DNA of 64,000 bases from Marinilactibacillus kalidii (GTDB lineage Bacteria; Bacillota; Bacilli; Lactobacillales; Carnobacteriaceae_A). The notes under the pieces were generated by a model that saw nothing but the letters and a program-made list of their open reading frames with translations, was not told where the DNA came from and did no database searches. Each line of letters opens with the position of its first letter. Positions within the stretch are counted from its first letter, which is position 1. Below are positions 46,446 through 56,323 of the stretch, one piece after another. The stretch spans positions 112,036 through 176,035 of the forward strand of contig NZ_JAGFVM010000030.1 in NCBI RefSeq assembly GCF_017599325.1, read 5' to 3'. Both the position numbers and the translations under genes were made by a program.

Positions 46446-46652
46446 TTAAAAATTTGGTTCTTTTTTAAGGTGTTTTTTTGTACTATTTGTACTCATGTGC
46501 TCAGCTATTGGCTGATTTTTATTAACTACATGGACGAAAATATCTATTGGTAAATTTTTCAAACAATGGCTTAACTTCCGATTAAGTCCACCTTTATGAG
46601 CGCCTAATAGAGCAGGACTTTCAAATATATTTTGATTCACGTATAGCAACAT
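46446..46652 (-). CDS. Possible small protein, unknown function
   Basis: A 68-codon frame follows AAAGGATGAG by about 8 bases and lies just upstream of the phosphatase gene on the same strand. The sequence is basic, Cys-poor and shows no family I recognise. Position and ribosome site support it; composition does not clearly do so. Confidence 0.35.
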   Translation of the reverse strand: MLLYVNQNIFESPALLGAHKGGLNRKLSHCLKNLPIDIFVHVVNKNQPIAEHMSTNSTKKHLKKEPNF

Positions 46653-46934
46653 GTTTTCTCATCCTTTCCAAAACAAAATCTGCTACTTTGATGTTAACAT
46701 CATAACATATTACTGCTTACTTTAGTTTTTTATTCTAACAGATTCCATACCTTAAAGTCATTTTTTAGATGATAGTTAAAAGTGTATAGCTTCATTGCTC
46801 ATTATCCTTAATAATTTTAATTAGCTATTCAATTTATTATAGAAGTACACTTTCGTTTGTTATACACTAATCCCAATAGGTAAGTAAAATTAACAAATCT
46901 ATTTGAATATTGAATTACGAAAGGATGAACAAGT

Positions 46935-48176
46935 TTGGCTTACAATCTATTTGACGGCATTCCCACTAATGATTTAAATGACTTAAGTCATTTAACCATT
47001 TATAGCTTGCTAGAAACATTCGGACAAAAAAAAATACCCACGGCATTTACTTTAAACGATTTACTAGCTAATTATACGAAAGAAACTTTGCTAGATTGGA
47101 CATCTTTTAATTATATTGAAGTACGTAAAAGCTGGACTAAAAAAAACATCGTGGTTCATGCCACAGAACAGGTAAAAGAAACATTAGAAGGTCGATTACT
47201 GGCTTTGAGTCAAGAACAATACACTCTTTATAAGAAGGCGTTAAAAGCGCTAGAGCTTAAAGAAAATGACTCTAGAGCCTATCATTTATTTTTGATTAAT
47301 GTTCTACCAGTAGCAGTTAAACTTGGCCTTACTTTTATAACCTCAAAAAACAACCAATTGACTTTGACTTTCCCAGAAGAAGTTACAGAGATACTGGAAA
47401 CTGATGCTCATTTTAAAAATCAGGCACTAATTCAGAAAATCCAATCCTTTGAAATGATTCTTAATGCTGCCGTAAATTTATATGGTGTTGTAGATTTTTC
47501 ATCACTTCTCAGACTTCAGTCCATTGCTTTTCCAGAAAATGATTTAACCCCTGACAGTATTCGTGACTTTTACCATTATGTATCCCTCATTGCAATCGCC
47601 AAAGGACATTTTGTTTTCGAATTTAAAATAGCTAGTCGGCGGTTTGACAATGATTATCATGCACAACTGTTCTCTGAAGCGCTTGGGTACCCAAATCAAC
47701 GATATCAACCGACAAAAACAGAAATTAAGTTCTTTGGTAAAAACGACTTTGACCATAGATTAGCTTCTTATAAGAAGCTTGTCAAACTGGTAAAGTCCTT
47801 ATCTGATGATCCTGAAATGGCAATAGACGTTATTGAAACACATGCATTGATGGGTTCTTTTATGTCTATTATGATGGACGAAATGAATGATTCAGACCTT
47901 GTAATTTTTTCATCAGAAGGAGAAGCAAAAAAATTCGCTTTTCTTTATCATGATTTACTCAGAGAAACAAGACAATGGAAAAACTATGGCTATAAAATCA
48001 AAGAACATTCAGAGATGGTCAGTGCCGTAGATCCTATTGTCAGTATGAACCACTTAAATCATTTAGCACCACTTCAACCCAGCAAAAACAAACCTCACCA
48101 TGCAGTAAAAGTAGGACGTAATGATCCATGTCCATGCGGCAGTGGTCTGAAATACAAAAAATGCTGTGGTAAGTAA
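46935..48176 (+). CDS. SEC-C motif-containing protein, unknown function
   Basis: The 413-residue protein starts with TTG after AAGGATGAAC. Most of it is a helical region without recognised domains. The C-terminus ends in a SEC-C zinc motif ([16 protein letters not shown]), the module that also ends SecA and binds ribosomes or SecB. A Trp/Lys-rich surface lies near residues 70-95. It may bind ribosomes or translation-related partners, but the function is not known. It is monocistronic. Confidence 0.85.
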   Translation: MAYNLFDGIPTNDLNDLSHLTIYSLLETFGQKKIPTAFTLNDLLANYTKETLLDWTSFNYIEVRKSWTKKNIVVHATEQVKETLEGRLLALSQEQYTLYKKALKALELKENDSRAYHLFLINVLPVAVKLGLTFITSKNNQLTLTFPEEVTEILETDAHFKNQALIQKIQSFEMILNAAVNLYGVVDFSSLLRLQSIAFPENDLTPDSIRDFYHYVSLIAIAKGHFVFEFKIASRRFDNDYHAQLFSEALGYPNQRYQPTKTEIKFFGKNDFDHRLASYKKLVKLVKSLSDDPEMAIDVIETHALMGSFMSIMMDEMNDSDLVIFSSEGEAKKFAFLYHDLLRETRQWKNYGYKIKEHSEMVSAVDPIVSMNHLNHLAPLQPSKNKPHHAVKVGRNDPCPCGSGLKYKKCCGK

Positions 48177-48193
48177 GTTAAAATAAGTTAAAT

Positions 48194-48234
48194 AAAATCT
48201 GAGGGATTGCTATAAAGTGATTCTTCAGATTTTT
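48194..48234 (+). terminator. Terminator after the SEC-C gene
   Basis: AAAATCTGAGGGA / TTCTTCAGATTTTT, an imperfect stem with T-run. Confidence 0.6.
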
Positions 48235-48344
48235 AGTTTAATTATATCAAGTTTAAAAAACAAGTTTTGTTTACCTTATTAAAAGGTTCGTTCCATTCAA
48301 TTCTCATTTTCTTGATATCCTACGTATTGTTTGACCTTTCTTCA

Positions 48345-48373
48345 TTGATTGGCTGATAAAGGTTCGTTATAAT
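48345..48373 (+). promoter_or_regulatory. Promoter of the MFS transporter gene
   Basis: TTGATT (48345-48350), 17 bases, TATAAT (48368-48373), about 33 bases before the start codon. Confidence 0.7.
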
Positions 48374-48406
48374 TGTAAGGATTATAACCACAGAAAGGAT
48401 TATCTA

Positions 48407-49675
48407 ATGACGAAAAAACAGCATTCTTTTTATTATGGATGGGTAATTGTCGCAGTCTCTGCGTTATGCCTATTCTTTAACTCACCAGGACAGACTTTCT
48501 CGGTTTCAATATTTATTGATTATTACATTCAGGAATTTGGTTGGAGTAGAAGTCAAATATCCAGTTTTTATTCAATCGCAACTTTGGTTTCTGGTCTCTC
48601 CATGCCCTTTGTAGGCAATTTAATCGATAAAAAAGGACACCGAACTTCTATTGGTATCGTCGCCTTTCTATTTGGGTTAACGTTGATATGGATGAGTCAA
48701 GTCAATGCACCTTGGATGATCTTGATTGGATTTCTTTTTATTCGTATGTTCGGACAAGGCGCTATGTCGCTCATACCTTCCGTTCTTATTCCTCAATGGT
48801 TTGATAAGAAAAAGGGACGAGCATTTTCTTTTGTAACGATTGGTGCCGTACTCGGATCAGCCACTTTTCCGCCTTTAAATCATTTTCTAATTCAAAGTAG
48901 AGGCTTAACCTTTGCTTGGTTGTTTTGGGCCGTGGCCTTATTATTCATTATGTTGCCGATTGGATTGATTTTTGTAAAAAATCGTCCCGAAGATATGGGA
49001 CAAGTGATCGATGGTCAGCTATCTGTTTCGATTGAAGATGAAAAAGACAATAAGCTCTCCGATGCCATTCATCCTCCCGATGTATCTTGGACTTTACAAG
49101 AAGCCAAACAAACTAGAAGCTTCTGGTTAATGTTATTTGTGAGCATCGTCCCTTCACTAGTCAATACTGCTTTCACCTTTCATATGGTCTCCATTATTTC
49201 TGAAAAAGGACATGACGCTGCATTAGCTGCTTATCTATTGAGTACGATTGCAGTCACTCAAATGATCATGACATTTGCAGCTGGATATGTACTTGAAAAA
49301 GTGAAAGTGAATATTGTTAAATCTTTAAATTTTGTTTTATATTTTGGCATTCTACTCTTGCTAAATTTCAGTGAACAACCTGCTTTACTATTTGTCTTTG
49401 CAGTATTACAAGGAAGTTTCGTTGCTTTTGATAGTGTTTCAACAAATGTATTGTGGCCAGATTATTTTGGCAGAGTTCATTTGGGTAAAATCAGAGGGTT
49501 AGCTATGTCTGCTATGGTTATTGGATCTGCTTTAGGACCGCTACCATTCGGGATCGCCTATGACATTTTTGGTGGATACCATGAAGTACTATTGCTCGTC
49601 TTGATTCTTCCTGCACTAGCTTCCGTAGCTTGTTTCCTTTCTCCAGCACCAACAAGAGAACACTTAAGTGATTAA
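48407..49675 (+). CDS. MFS transporter (OFA/monocarboxylate-like)
   Basis: The 422-residue membrane protein has 12 predicted helices and the MFS loop motifs: GNLIDKKGHRTSIG between helices 2 and 3, and RMFGQGAMSLIPSVLIPQWF with GRAFSFVTIG in helices 4-5, typical of the oxalate/formate or monocarboxylate group. The central loop (about 195-235) is acidic. The solute is probably an organic anion (family-based), but it cannot be named. Confidence 0.88.
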   Translation: MTKKQHSFYYGWVIVAVSALCLFFNSPGQTFSVSIFIDYYIQEFGWSRSQISSFYSIATLVSGLSMPFVGNLIDKKGHRTSIGIVAFLFGLTLIWMSQVNAPWMILIGFLFIRMFGQGAMSLIPSVLIPQWFDKKKGRAFSFVTIGAVLGSATFPPLNHFLIQSRGLTFAWLFWAVALLFIMLPIGLIFVKNRPEDMGQVIDGQLSVSIEDEKDNKLSDAIHPPDVSWTLQEAKQTRSFWLMLFVSIVPSLVNTAFTFHMVSIISEKGHDAALAAYLLSTIAVTQMIMTFAAGYVLEKVKVNIVKSLNFVLYFGILLLLNFSEQPALLFVFAVLQGSFVAFDSVSTNVLWPDYFGRVHLGKIRGLAMSAMVIGSALGPLPFGIAYDIFGGYHEVLLLVLILPALASVACFLSPAPTREHLSD

Positions 49676-49691
49676 GTAAATTAAAATCATG

Positions 49692-49736
49692 AAAGCAGGT
49701 TTAAATTCTATTGATGAATTCAAACCTGCTTTTTTA
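49692..49736 (+). terminator. Terminator after the MFS gene
   Basis: AAAGCAGGTTTAAATTC / GAATTCAAACCTGCTTT followed by T-run. Confidence 0.85.
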
Positions 49737-49805
49737 TCCATTTTATAGTCTTATCAATTTTTTTACTAACATCAAAAGACCAATCTGCTACTATCCTATT
49801 TCTCA

Positions 49806-50945
49806 TTATGCTTTAAAATTTGTTTCAAAAACATTCAAATACAAGGTTATGGTTTCTTCAAACTGCTTAATGGTTACATATTCATTCACTTGATGAGCTA
49901 GTTCTGGGTTTGCAAATGAGACTACGAGCGTTTGAATTCCAAACATGGCTGCATCTGTAGCACCAGGAATGCCGACATAGATTGGTTTTTTATTGGTTGT
50001 TGCTTCATAGATCTCATTAAATTTTTTTACCTCTGGTTTGCTTATATCCGTTTCAACAGGAGGAATATTTTTAAAAATCGTTACATTTGCTTTTAAATCA
50101 GGATAATCGCCTTTCACTTCGCTAATGATCTTATCAAATTTATCAAGTATCATTTGTTCCGTCATGTTTGGAATCGTCCGAATCTCCATTTCAAAGAAAG
50201 CTTTGTCCGGTATAACATTTAATCCTGTACCGCCATTTATTTTAGTAACGTTTGAAATAACCGGACCTAATACTGGATGTGGGTCGATAGGGAGTGAAAA
50301 GCGGTCATGAAAGACCTCATGCAATACTTTATTCATATGTTCAATGGCATTTATACCATACTCTGGTGCGGAACTATGTGCTGCTATCCCTTCAAAAGTT
50401 AGCCTTACTCCTAAAACACCTTTTTGTACATACCCAACATAACCTGCAGTAGGTTCTCCTATAATCATTAAGTCTATCTGCTCTTTAGGAATAATGGTGG
50501 CCAGTTCTTGAGCACCTGTCATTCCAACTTCTTCATCTCCGGTTATCAGTAAAAACACATTATTTCTCAATGAATCATTCTTTTTAGCTTCTATAACAGC
50601 TAAAACCATTGCGAGCGTTCCCGCCTTCATATCACAAGCACCACGACCATAGATTTTGCCTTCTATTTCTTCAGCTCCTAGTGGCTCATATAACCATGTT
50701 TCATCTCCTACTGGAACAGTATCCATATGTCCACAAAAAGCTAATGTCGTTTCGCTATCCTGGCTAGCCGCAACATAAGCATAAATACTGTGGTAGCCTT
50801 TCTTGTTTGTCGTCACAGAAGCGTTAATACCATTTTCTCTCAAAAGATTTTCATAAAAATAAGTGATTTTTTCGTCGCCGTCTCCGGGATTTGTTGAATT
50901 AATTTTGATAGACTCTTTTAGTAGCTCAATGCCTTCTCTTTCCAC
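49806..50945 (-). CDS. M20-family peptidase/deacylase (ArgE/DapE/ACY1 type)
   Basis: I place the start at the GTG at 50945, 7 bases after GGGAG, because the protein then starts EREGIELLKESIKINSTNPG as family members do; the frame is open to 51002. The roughly 379-residue two-domain di-zinc enzyme has GHMDTVPVGD, GRGACDMKAGTLAM, TGDEEVGMTGA (catalytic Glu) and IIGEPT, and ends with GIPGATDAAMF. It cleaves an N-acyl amino acid or short peptide in the cytosol. The substrate is unknown; it is monocistronic. Confidence 0.88.
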   Translation of the reverse strand: MEREGIELLKESIKINSTNPGDGDEKITYFYENLLRENGINASVTTNKKGYHSIYAYVAASQDSETTLAFCGHMDTVPVGDETWLYEPLGAEEIEGKIYGRGACDMKAGTLAMVLAVIEAKKNDSLRNNVFLLITGDEEVGMTGAQELATIIPKEQIDLMIIGEPTAGYVGYVQKGVLGVRLTFEGIAAHSSAPEYGINAIEHMNKVLHEVFHDRFSLPIDPHPVLGPVISNVTKINGGTGLNVIPDKAFFEMEIRTIPNMTEQMILDKFDKIISEVKGDYPDLKANVTIFKNIPPVETDISKPEVKKFNEIYEATTNKKPIYVGIPGATDAAMFGIQTLVVSFANPELAHQVNEYVTIKQFEETITLYLNVFETNFKA

Positions 50946-51249
50946 CAGATATCTCCCATCCTTTTTTACTACAAAAATTATTCCGCCATATCTAATCACC
51001 AAAATATCCTATTTAAGGTATTTTAGTATGATGGTCAAATCAGTATTTAAAGTTTCAAACTAGTAGGTATGACAGAAGTAATAATTTTCATAGAAATTTT
51101 AAATAACACGCTCTATTTATTTCATCATAATCGTAGCCCGTAACCTTTCTATGAACTTTTTTTGAAAAAAATCATACTTATTCTTCAAACGGTGCATCTA
51201 GAATATGGATTTTAAAAAAAGAGAATGGATTATATACTCCTATGGTCCG

Positions 51250-51275
51250 TTGATTGGATTGTTTGATTGGATTGT
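51250..51275. repeat. Two-copy 13-base tandem repeat
   Basis: TTGATTGGATTGT occurs twice without a gap. No function is apparent. Confidence 0.7.
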
Positions 51276-51363
51276 ATAGAGAGAGATTGGTTGTTTATTC
51301 TTTATTAGAATGCAACATGGTATTTATTTTCTAGATTATACACACGATAACTTCAAAAAGATG

Positions 51364-51412
51364 CAAAAAGAGCATAAGATAAGTAAGTAAATATTCTCAT
51401 CTTGCGCTCTTA
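51364..51412 (-). terminator. Terminator after the AbiE operon
   Basis: On the minus strand AAGAGCGCAAGAT pairs with ATCTTATGCTCTT, followed by TTTT. Confidence 0.75.
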
Positions 51413-51455
51413 ATACGCTAAACTTAATTTTAAAGTTGAACTATTTATTTAAACT

Positions 51456-52406
51456 CTACTTTATTACTTTTGGAAAAATACTACTTTTAATCACTTCTTC
51501 TAAAGAATTTATTGATTCATGATAAGAAACTTCTTTAGATAAGAATTCTTTAGTATTTGTTTCATAATCTTTTCTGTAAAATTCTATCGAGATTATTTCT
51601 TCTAGTACTTCTATTAAATGATACCCTTCCTTACAGGAGTGTGTCTTATTTCCAAGCTTCCTTACTTCTATTATTTCAGGAACTAATTTTTTTAATTCTT
51701 CAAAGTTAATTTGTCCACTCTTCCATATCATATGTATATCATAAATATGTCTAGAATATCTATGACTAGTATTTTCTTCAAAATAATCACAAACAGCAAA
51801 CACCTTATCTATAAACGTACGGTCAATGGTTTGAACGTACATCAAAAAAGGTTGCAAATTGTACTTATTGATAACCTCTATCTCATTATTAGCTAAAAGA
51901 AATTTCGTAATATAATTGCTTACTTCTTTTTGTTCACATGGAAAAGCTCGATAGGTTAAGCTGGTTTCAACTATTATATGATTCACCATAAACTCGCCAC
52001 CAACATACGCCTTCTGATATCCGACTAAATATTTATTAAAATCTCTTCTAGATCGTATTTCAATAATTGGTTCTACTTGTTCGTTCAATAGCTCAAATCC
52101 AGTTTCCTCTATAGTTCTTAAAATGTTATTTTTGATATTACGTTTCTGTTTGTTAGTAACTTTTCCAGCGTTCTCCTCTATTTTCAAATTAATATCTACG
52201 TCTTCAGAAAAGCGATCTATTATGCTATAACATTTAGAAAGAGAAGTTCCACCTTTGAAGACAATATCAGGAGAAACCTCTGCTAACTTCTCTAGTAGTA
52301 AAGAGACATAATAATCTTTTTCAACTTAAAATTCTTCTAAGTTCATTTCTGCCGCCGTCGCACTCACAATTTCTTTAAAGGCTTTACTATCTTCGTGTAA
52401 TTTCAT
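51456..52406 (-). pseudogene. AbiEii-type nucleotidyltransferase toxin, interrupted by a stop codon
   Basis: The full gene runs from ATG at 52406 to 51456 (about 316 codons) but has an in-frame TAA at 52326-52328 (codon 27). Reading through it gives EEF-stop-VEKDYYVSLLL, then the nucleotidyltransferase motif VFKGGTSLSKCYS and SEDVDINLKIEE with the metal aspartates, all in one frame with the C-terminal 243 residues. The only remaining ATG (52187) lies after these catalytic motifs, so the product without readthrough should be inactive. It overlaps the antitoxin gene by 20 bases, as in intact AbiE operons. Confidence 0.85.
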
Positions 52407-53025
52407 AATCTATCTCCGATTCATAGACTCTAACCTTAGTTTTATCAGGATAAGGTTTTAAGCATTCTTTAAAATCTGCTTCACTTATTTTTACATCTTT
52501 TAGGTAATTAAGAATTTTAATTTTTGCATTGCCCATTGGCTCTTCGCATAATTTTTCATAATCATTTAAAAGGTCTAATACCTGAAGGACTTTATAGTTT
52601 TGGGTACTTATCTCTTTTTTTGGTTTCCGTATGATTATTTTTTTATTATAATACGTAACATCTCTTTTAACTGATGCTGTTTTGTTCGTAACGATTGTGG
52701 TTACACTCGCTGTTTGACTAGTTAATCCCAGACTATTCGCAAAATTAATACCTGTTTTATAGCCAACAATGCCATCACTGTCCTGTAGGAATTTTTTGTC
52801 GATTATTTTATCAACACTTAGTATAGGACTACTTAAAACTGAATTTTTATCGGGCACAAAATAAATACCATTTGTAACTTTTTTTATCAAACCTTTGTCT
52901 GACAATCTTTTAATTGTTTGTCTAAACGTATTCGGCTTTAAATCTAATTCTTCTTTTAACGTATTCGTAAATATTGGTTCGTTGTAACCATATCTCTGTA
53001 CAATCTGCTCGTATATTCCAGCCAT
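52387..53025 (-). CDS. AbiEi-type antitoxin / DUF6088 regulator
   Basis: The 212-residue protein starts with a winged helix (about 1-60; NEPIFTNTLKEELDLKPNTF, KGLIKKVTNGIYFVPD), followed by the AbiEi C-terminal region. It is the antitoxin and autorepressor of the type IV AbiE toxin-antitoxin system, which blocks phage. Its gene precedes and overlaps the nucleotidyltransferase gene. It seems intact, while the toxin is broken. Confidence 0.85.
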   Translation of the reverse strand: MAGIYEQIVQRYGYNEPIFTNTLKEELDLKPNTFRQTIKRLSDKGLIKKVTNGIYFVPDKNSVLSSPILSVDKIIDKKFLQDSDGIVGYKTGINFANSLGLTSQTASVTTIVTNKTASVKRDVTYYNKKIIIRKPKKEISTQNYKVLQVLDLLNDYEKLCEEPMGNAKIKILNYLKDVKISEADFKECLKPYPDKTKVRVYESEIDYEITRR

Positions 53026-53046
53026 TCATAACCCCTCCCAATCATA

Positions 53047-53087
53047 TTGTAACACATTATAAAATAATATTTCAAAATATGTTACAA
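53047..53087. promoter_or_regulatory. Putative AbiEi operator and promoter
   Basis: TTGTAACA (53047-53054) and TGTTACAA (53080-53087) form a perfect 8-bp inverted repeat around a minus-strand -10 (TATAAT, 53056-53061). Known AbiEi antitoxins bind inverted repeats in their own promoter. Confidence 0.6.
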
Positions 53088-53152
53088 CTTTTAATCCTTA
53101 TCTATGAGGCAATCGACCATCCATATGATGTAAAAAATGATTTTAAAAGTTC

Positions 53153-53189
53153 ATAAAAAAAACGTTGGCACTCTTACTCACCAACGTCT
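53153..53189 (-). terminator. Terminator after the DUF6930-like gene
   Basis: ACGTTGG / CCAACGT with T8 following on the minus strand. Confidence 0.7.
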
Positions 53190-53213
53190 CAATTAATTCT
53201 ATAGGTTTTATTT

Positions 53214-54833
53214 CTATTGCATTTCTTCGTTTAAGTCTTTCATGACCGCTTCTATTTCTGGTAAACGTTTAGCCGTTTTGAACTTGATGTTGTTCTTTTT
53301 ACAAAAGTCTTCAACGATCCATTCAATAGATGCTTTGCGGACTACGATCTCTTTCGGTTTCCCTTTAGCACACACTTCAATCAGCATATTAAAGACTTGT
53401 TGCGCAACATGCGTTTGGTCTTGGAGAGTTTTAAAGTTTAACACTTTTCCACTCCCTTTTTCCGCACACAGCATAATAATGGGGTAATAAGGTCTCTCAT
53501 GTGGATGATCTTGCATGACTGCTTGTGTATGCGCGACATCAAGCACGATCGTATTTTTGACTTTTGGCGCGCGTTTGATTTGATATCTTGCCAAGTCATT
53601 TCTAAACTGTATCGGTTCGTTGACTTTTTGTACTGCTAGACTTGTTGGCAAATCAACTGTCTCTGTCATCCATTTCCCATCTTTTTCGATGCGGTTGATG
53701 ACTTTACCACTTGAAGCTGCAGGTATGGATGGATTTTCTTTTGATTCAATCACCGTTAACAATTGATTTAAAACAGTCGTTGTCCATTCAACTTCGGCTT
53801 CATTTAATACTGCCCATGGAATAAATCCTGGTGTGTATTTCAAGATTTCTGGAATCATTGTCTCCTTTGAATCAAAAAGATTCATGCGATTAAGTCGATC
53901 CATATTATCTTGATCGACTCTTTCACTATCTTCGATAAATGAAATCACAATACCATCTTGCACCGTATGGTAGTTATAAGCGGGCACTGTTTCTTCATGA
54001 TCGATAATTTTATACAAGCTACGTAAACCTTCATCGCCAGTATATAAGCCCAGACCTTTAAAGACGTCCTCTTGACCCATAATAGAAACAAATGTCTGCT
54101 CACCAGTAGTTGGATTGGTCACAGCGATCCATTGTGAGTCATCTAACTGTTTCCATGGTGCTACTTGTTTCACTCGCTCAATAGCATCGTATAGATTAGT
54201 CCATTCTTGATTATCAGGTTCCCCATGCGCTGGTATCCACTTATCATCTTCTTCAGTCGTAAAAGCACTAAAACCTTTTGTTTCTGTGCGTTCCATCCAA
54301 GTGTCATACCATTTTTCAACGGGTATAAATACTTCATCATCTTTAACACGTGGCACACCACCTAAGAAATCAGTGTATTCTTCAGCGGATAGAGTGGATA
54401 ATCCCTCTTCTTTTACTCGGTAGTTTGTGTCCGTTACGACCGCAGTCAATGGTCCCAGTTTTTTACGACTGACTGATTTCGTCAACTCGATTGGTTGAAC
54501 TGTGTTCAAGTATTCAGTTATTTGCTCATCGTTAAATTGTTGTGCCTTCATTACGCTACTAAGCAATTTATTGAATGTTTCAAACGCATTTGCGAGTTCT
54601 ACTGTTGAAAATGGTCCTGTGATGATAGGAAATTGCGTTAAGTCATTGACAAACGCAACTAGAAACTGGTCTTCCACTTCTATTAAAGAAACATGCCAGT
54701 CATAGAGTTCATCTCGATCAGCTGGGAGTGCTTCAACTTCGCCGATATTCGGTGCGTCAAGTTGGTTTTGCTTTAAACTTCTTTTATATACTGTCAATAA
54801 TTTATTCGTTGCGTGAAATCTCATGCGATACAT
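53214..54833 (-). CDS. Multidomain protein (DUF6933-like N-terminus, DUF6930-like C-terminus)
   Basis: The 539-residue soluble protein appears to be a fusion. Residues about 1-110 resemble DUF6933 (FHATNKLL at the start; DWHVSLIEVEDQFLVAFVND with a later ITGPFSTVELANAFE). The middle (about 180-330) is acidic and unassigned. The C-terminal 200 residues, from LNEAEVEWTTTVLNQLLTVI through VLDVAHTQAVMQDHPHERPY to the end RLPEIEAVMKDLNEEMQ, resemble the DUF6930/DUF7309 group. All are of unknown function. It is monocistronic, next to the AbiE operon. Confidence 0.7.
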   Translation of the reverse strand: MYRMRFHATNKLLTVYKRSLKQNQLDAPNIGEVEALPADRDELYDWHVSLIEVEDQFLVAFVNDLTQFPIITGPFSTVELANAFETFNKLLSSVMKAQQFNDEQITEYLNTVQPIELTKSVSRKKLGPLTAVVTDTNYRVKEEGLSTLSAEEYTDFLGGVPRVKDDEVFIPVEKWYDTWMERTETKGFSAFTTEEDDKWIPAHGEPDNQEWTNLYDAIERVKQVAPWKQLDDSQWIAVTNPTTGEQTFVSIMGQEDVFKGLGLYTGDEGLRSLYKIIDHEETVPAYNYHTVQDGIVISFIEDSERVDQDNMDRLNRMNLFDSKETMIPEILKYTPGFIPWAVLNEAEVEWTTTVLNQLLTVIESKENPSIPAASSGKVINRIEKDGKWMTETVDLPTSLAVQKVNEPIQFRNDLARYQIKRAPKVKNTIVLDVAHTQAVMQDHPHERPYYPIIMLCAEKGSGKVLNFKTLQDQTHVAQQVFNMLIEVCAKGKPKEIVVRKASIEWIVEDFCKKNNIKFKTAKRLPEIEAVMKDLNEEMQ

Positions 54834-55007
54834 CCTTTATTTATCATTTGTATAAGGTAATCTTAGTATAAACAAACGTAAGTTAGTTCGTTTCTTTACT
54901 AGTTTACACTACTAAAACATATCCGACAAAGTATACTTCCTCTAAAACGCTACCATATTAAAGAACCATTAGTATATGTGGAAAAATGTCGAACTTATAA
55001 CCAAAAT

Positions 55008-55046
55008 AAAGCATGACCCCCTAAAATTATCAGGGATTCATGCTTT
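55008..55046 (-). terminator. Terminator after the repeat lipoprotein gene
   Basis: AAAGCATGAATCCCT / AGGGGGTCATGCTTT on the minus strand, followed by ATTTT. Confidence 0.75.
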
Positions 55047-55076
55047 ATCATAGTAAAAAAAATAGCTACTCTTTTA

Positions 55077-55814
55077 TTATTTTGGGGCAAATTCTAATTC
55101 TGGGCTTACACTAACGATAACTTCTTGACCTTCTTCTAATTCTACTTCTAAAGATTCTGGTCCTAGCTCTCCCTCGGGATCAATCGGACTATCAACGATT
55201 GGTAAAGCATTTAATCCTTCATAAACCATGATTTTCCCACTCTTATCACTATTGGTAGTGACTTCATAACTACCTGGTTCGATATCTTTGCCAACTTCCC
55301 AAGTACCTGTTGAAAGTACATTCGATAATGTGCGTTCAGAAACTGGTTCAAACCTCGTCTCTTCAAGATCATTTAGTGCTATTTTTGTACCATCTGTCAA
55401 GTCCGTCGTTACACTCGGTACACCCATATTCATTGAACCATCTTCTAGTATCTCTAAAATATTTGTGTTTCTGTCATCATTATTTTCAATCAACAAGTTC
55501 CCAGGTTCTTTACCAGTAATCTCGTAACGTCCAGCAGGCAAATCTTCACCTACAACGTATTCCCCATCAGTTAGTGTTTTCACACCATCTAATGTATCGG
55601 ACATGGCTCCTTGAGCACCGCCAGATGCTTCTGTTTCATCTTCTTCGGTATCCATTGCAGCATCACTCGTTTCTTCCGTAGTTTCATCTGCATCAGACAT
55701 TTCATCTGTAGCATTATCATCGGTACTACAAGCTGCAAGGACTACTCCACTGGCAAGCATTAACGTCAATACCTTCATTTTTCTATATGTAACTTCAAGA
55801 ATCTTTACTTTCAA
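55077..55814 (-). CDS. Lipoprotein with two related beta-strand repeats
   Basis: The 245-residue lipoprotein starts with TTG after AGGAGG, which supports the long N-terminus; a later ATG (55778) has no ribosome site. The lipobox is VLAACS (Cys29). An acidic Asp/Glu/Thr linker (about 30-72) is followed by two related modules: YVVGEDLPAGRYEITGKEPG (about 87-106) and WEVGKDIEPGSYEVTTNSDK (about 172-191). Each is a G-x-D/E-x-x-x-G-x-Y-x-x-x turn repeat common in Gram-positive surface lipoproteins. Function is unknown. A broken paralogue lies at 58850-59400. Confidence 0.85.
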   Translation of the reverse strand: MKVKILEVTYRKMKVLTLMLASGVVLAACSTDDNATDEMSDADETTEETSDAAMDTEEDETEASGGAQGAMSDTLDGVKTLTDGEYVVGEDLPAGRYEITGKEPGNLLIENNDDRNTNILEILEDGSMNMGVPSVTTDLTDGTKIALNDLEETRFEPVSERTLSNVLSTGTWEVGKDIEPGSYEVTTNSDKSGKIMVYEGLNALPIVDSPIDPEGELGPESLEVELEEGQEVIVSVSPELEFAPK

Positions 55815-55959
55815 TTTACTTCCTCCTAGATGTGAAACATTTGAATTTTATTGTAACATTTAGTTATTCCATTTCCAAACAAAGTATCATATAATCTACT
55901 AATCAAGAAAATATTCGTAAGATTTTTACAAAAAAACACAGCGAGAACAGTTGATAATC

Positions 55960-56003
55960 AAAAAGTCCGGATTCTCCTCATTTTTTTTGAGAATAATCCG
56001 GAC
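55960..56003 (-). terminator. Terminator of the cst operon
   Basis: GTCCGGATT(A)TTCTCA / TGAGGAGAATCCGGAC followed by T5 on the minus strand, 50 bases after the cstR stop. Confidence 0.85.
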
Positions 56004-56053
56004 GCACAATCTTTTTCTATTGATGTATACCGTTTGAAAATCGTTAGTACTGA

Positions 56054-56323
56054 CTACTTTTTGACAATCAGTTGGATGGCTTTCTCTATTTTTGCTGATT
56101 GATCTTCAGTGCTGTCAGAAGGGTTTTCTAGGCAATCTTTTAGATTTTCAGCAACAATCATACCGATCATTCGGTCAACGCTAGAACGAACTGCACTAAG
56201 TTGGGTGACGATATCGATACATTCATCATCTTGTTGGATCATTTTCTGAACGCCTCTCATTTGTCCTTCTGCTCGTTTTAGGCGATTCGTCATTTTCCGT
56301 TTTTGTTCTTCACTTTGATTCAT
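56054..56323 (-). CDS. cstR: CstR-type persulfide-sensing repressor (CsoR family)
   Basis: The 89-residue all-helical repressor has the two conserved cysteines Cys35 (QDDECIDIVTQLSAVRSSVD) and Cys64 (ENLKDCLEN). The copper-binding His of true CsoR is replaced by Asn60, as in CstR, so it should sense per- and polysulfides by disulfide formation. It is the last gene of the operon, overlapping the rhodanese gene by 14 bases. Operators matching the CstR consensus lie in front of the operon, so it represses itself and the sulfur genes. Confidence 0.88.
   Translation of the reverse strand: MNQSEEQKRKMTNRLKRAEGQMRGVQKMIQQDDECIDIVTQLSAVRSSVDRMIGMIVAENLKDCLENPSDSTEDQSAKIEKAIQLIVKK

Larger units (their letters stand above)
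50946..51455. other. Intergenic region without a gene
   Basis: This 510-base AT-rich stretch shows no gene. It contains two perfect tandem copies of the 13-mer TTGATTGGATTGT (51250-51275) and, near its right end, the terminator of the AbiE operon. Confidence 0.6.

Noticed and set aside
51241..51285. Tandem 13-mers as the start of a CRISPR array or iteron origin.
   Set aside because: Only two copies without spacers; no cas or rep genes nearby.
55912..55919. TACGAATA (minus strand), the core of a streptococcal ComX-box, about 100 bases upstream of the repeat lipoprotein gene.
   Set aside because: An 8-mer is expected by chance about twice in both strands of 64 kb, and no -35-like T-run or second competence feature accompanies it.
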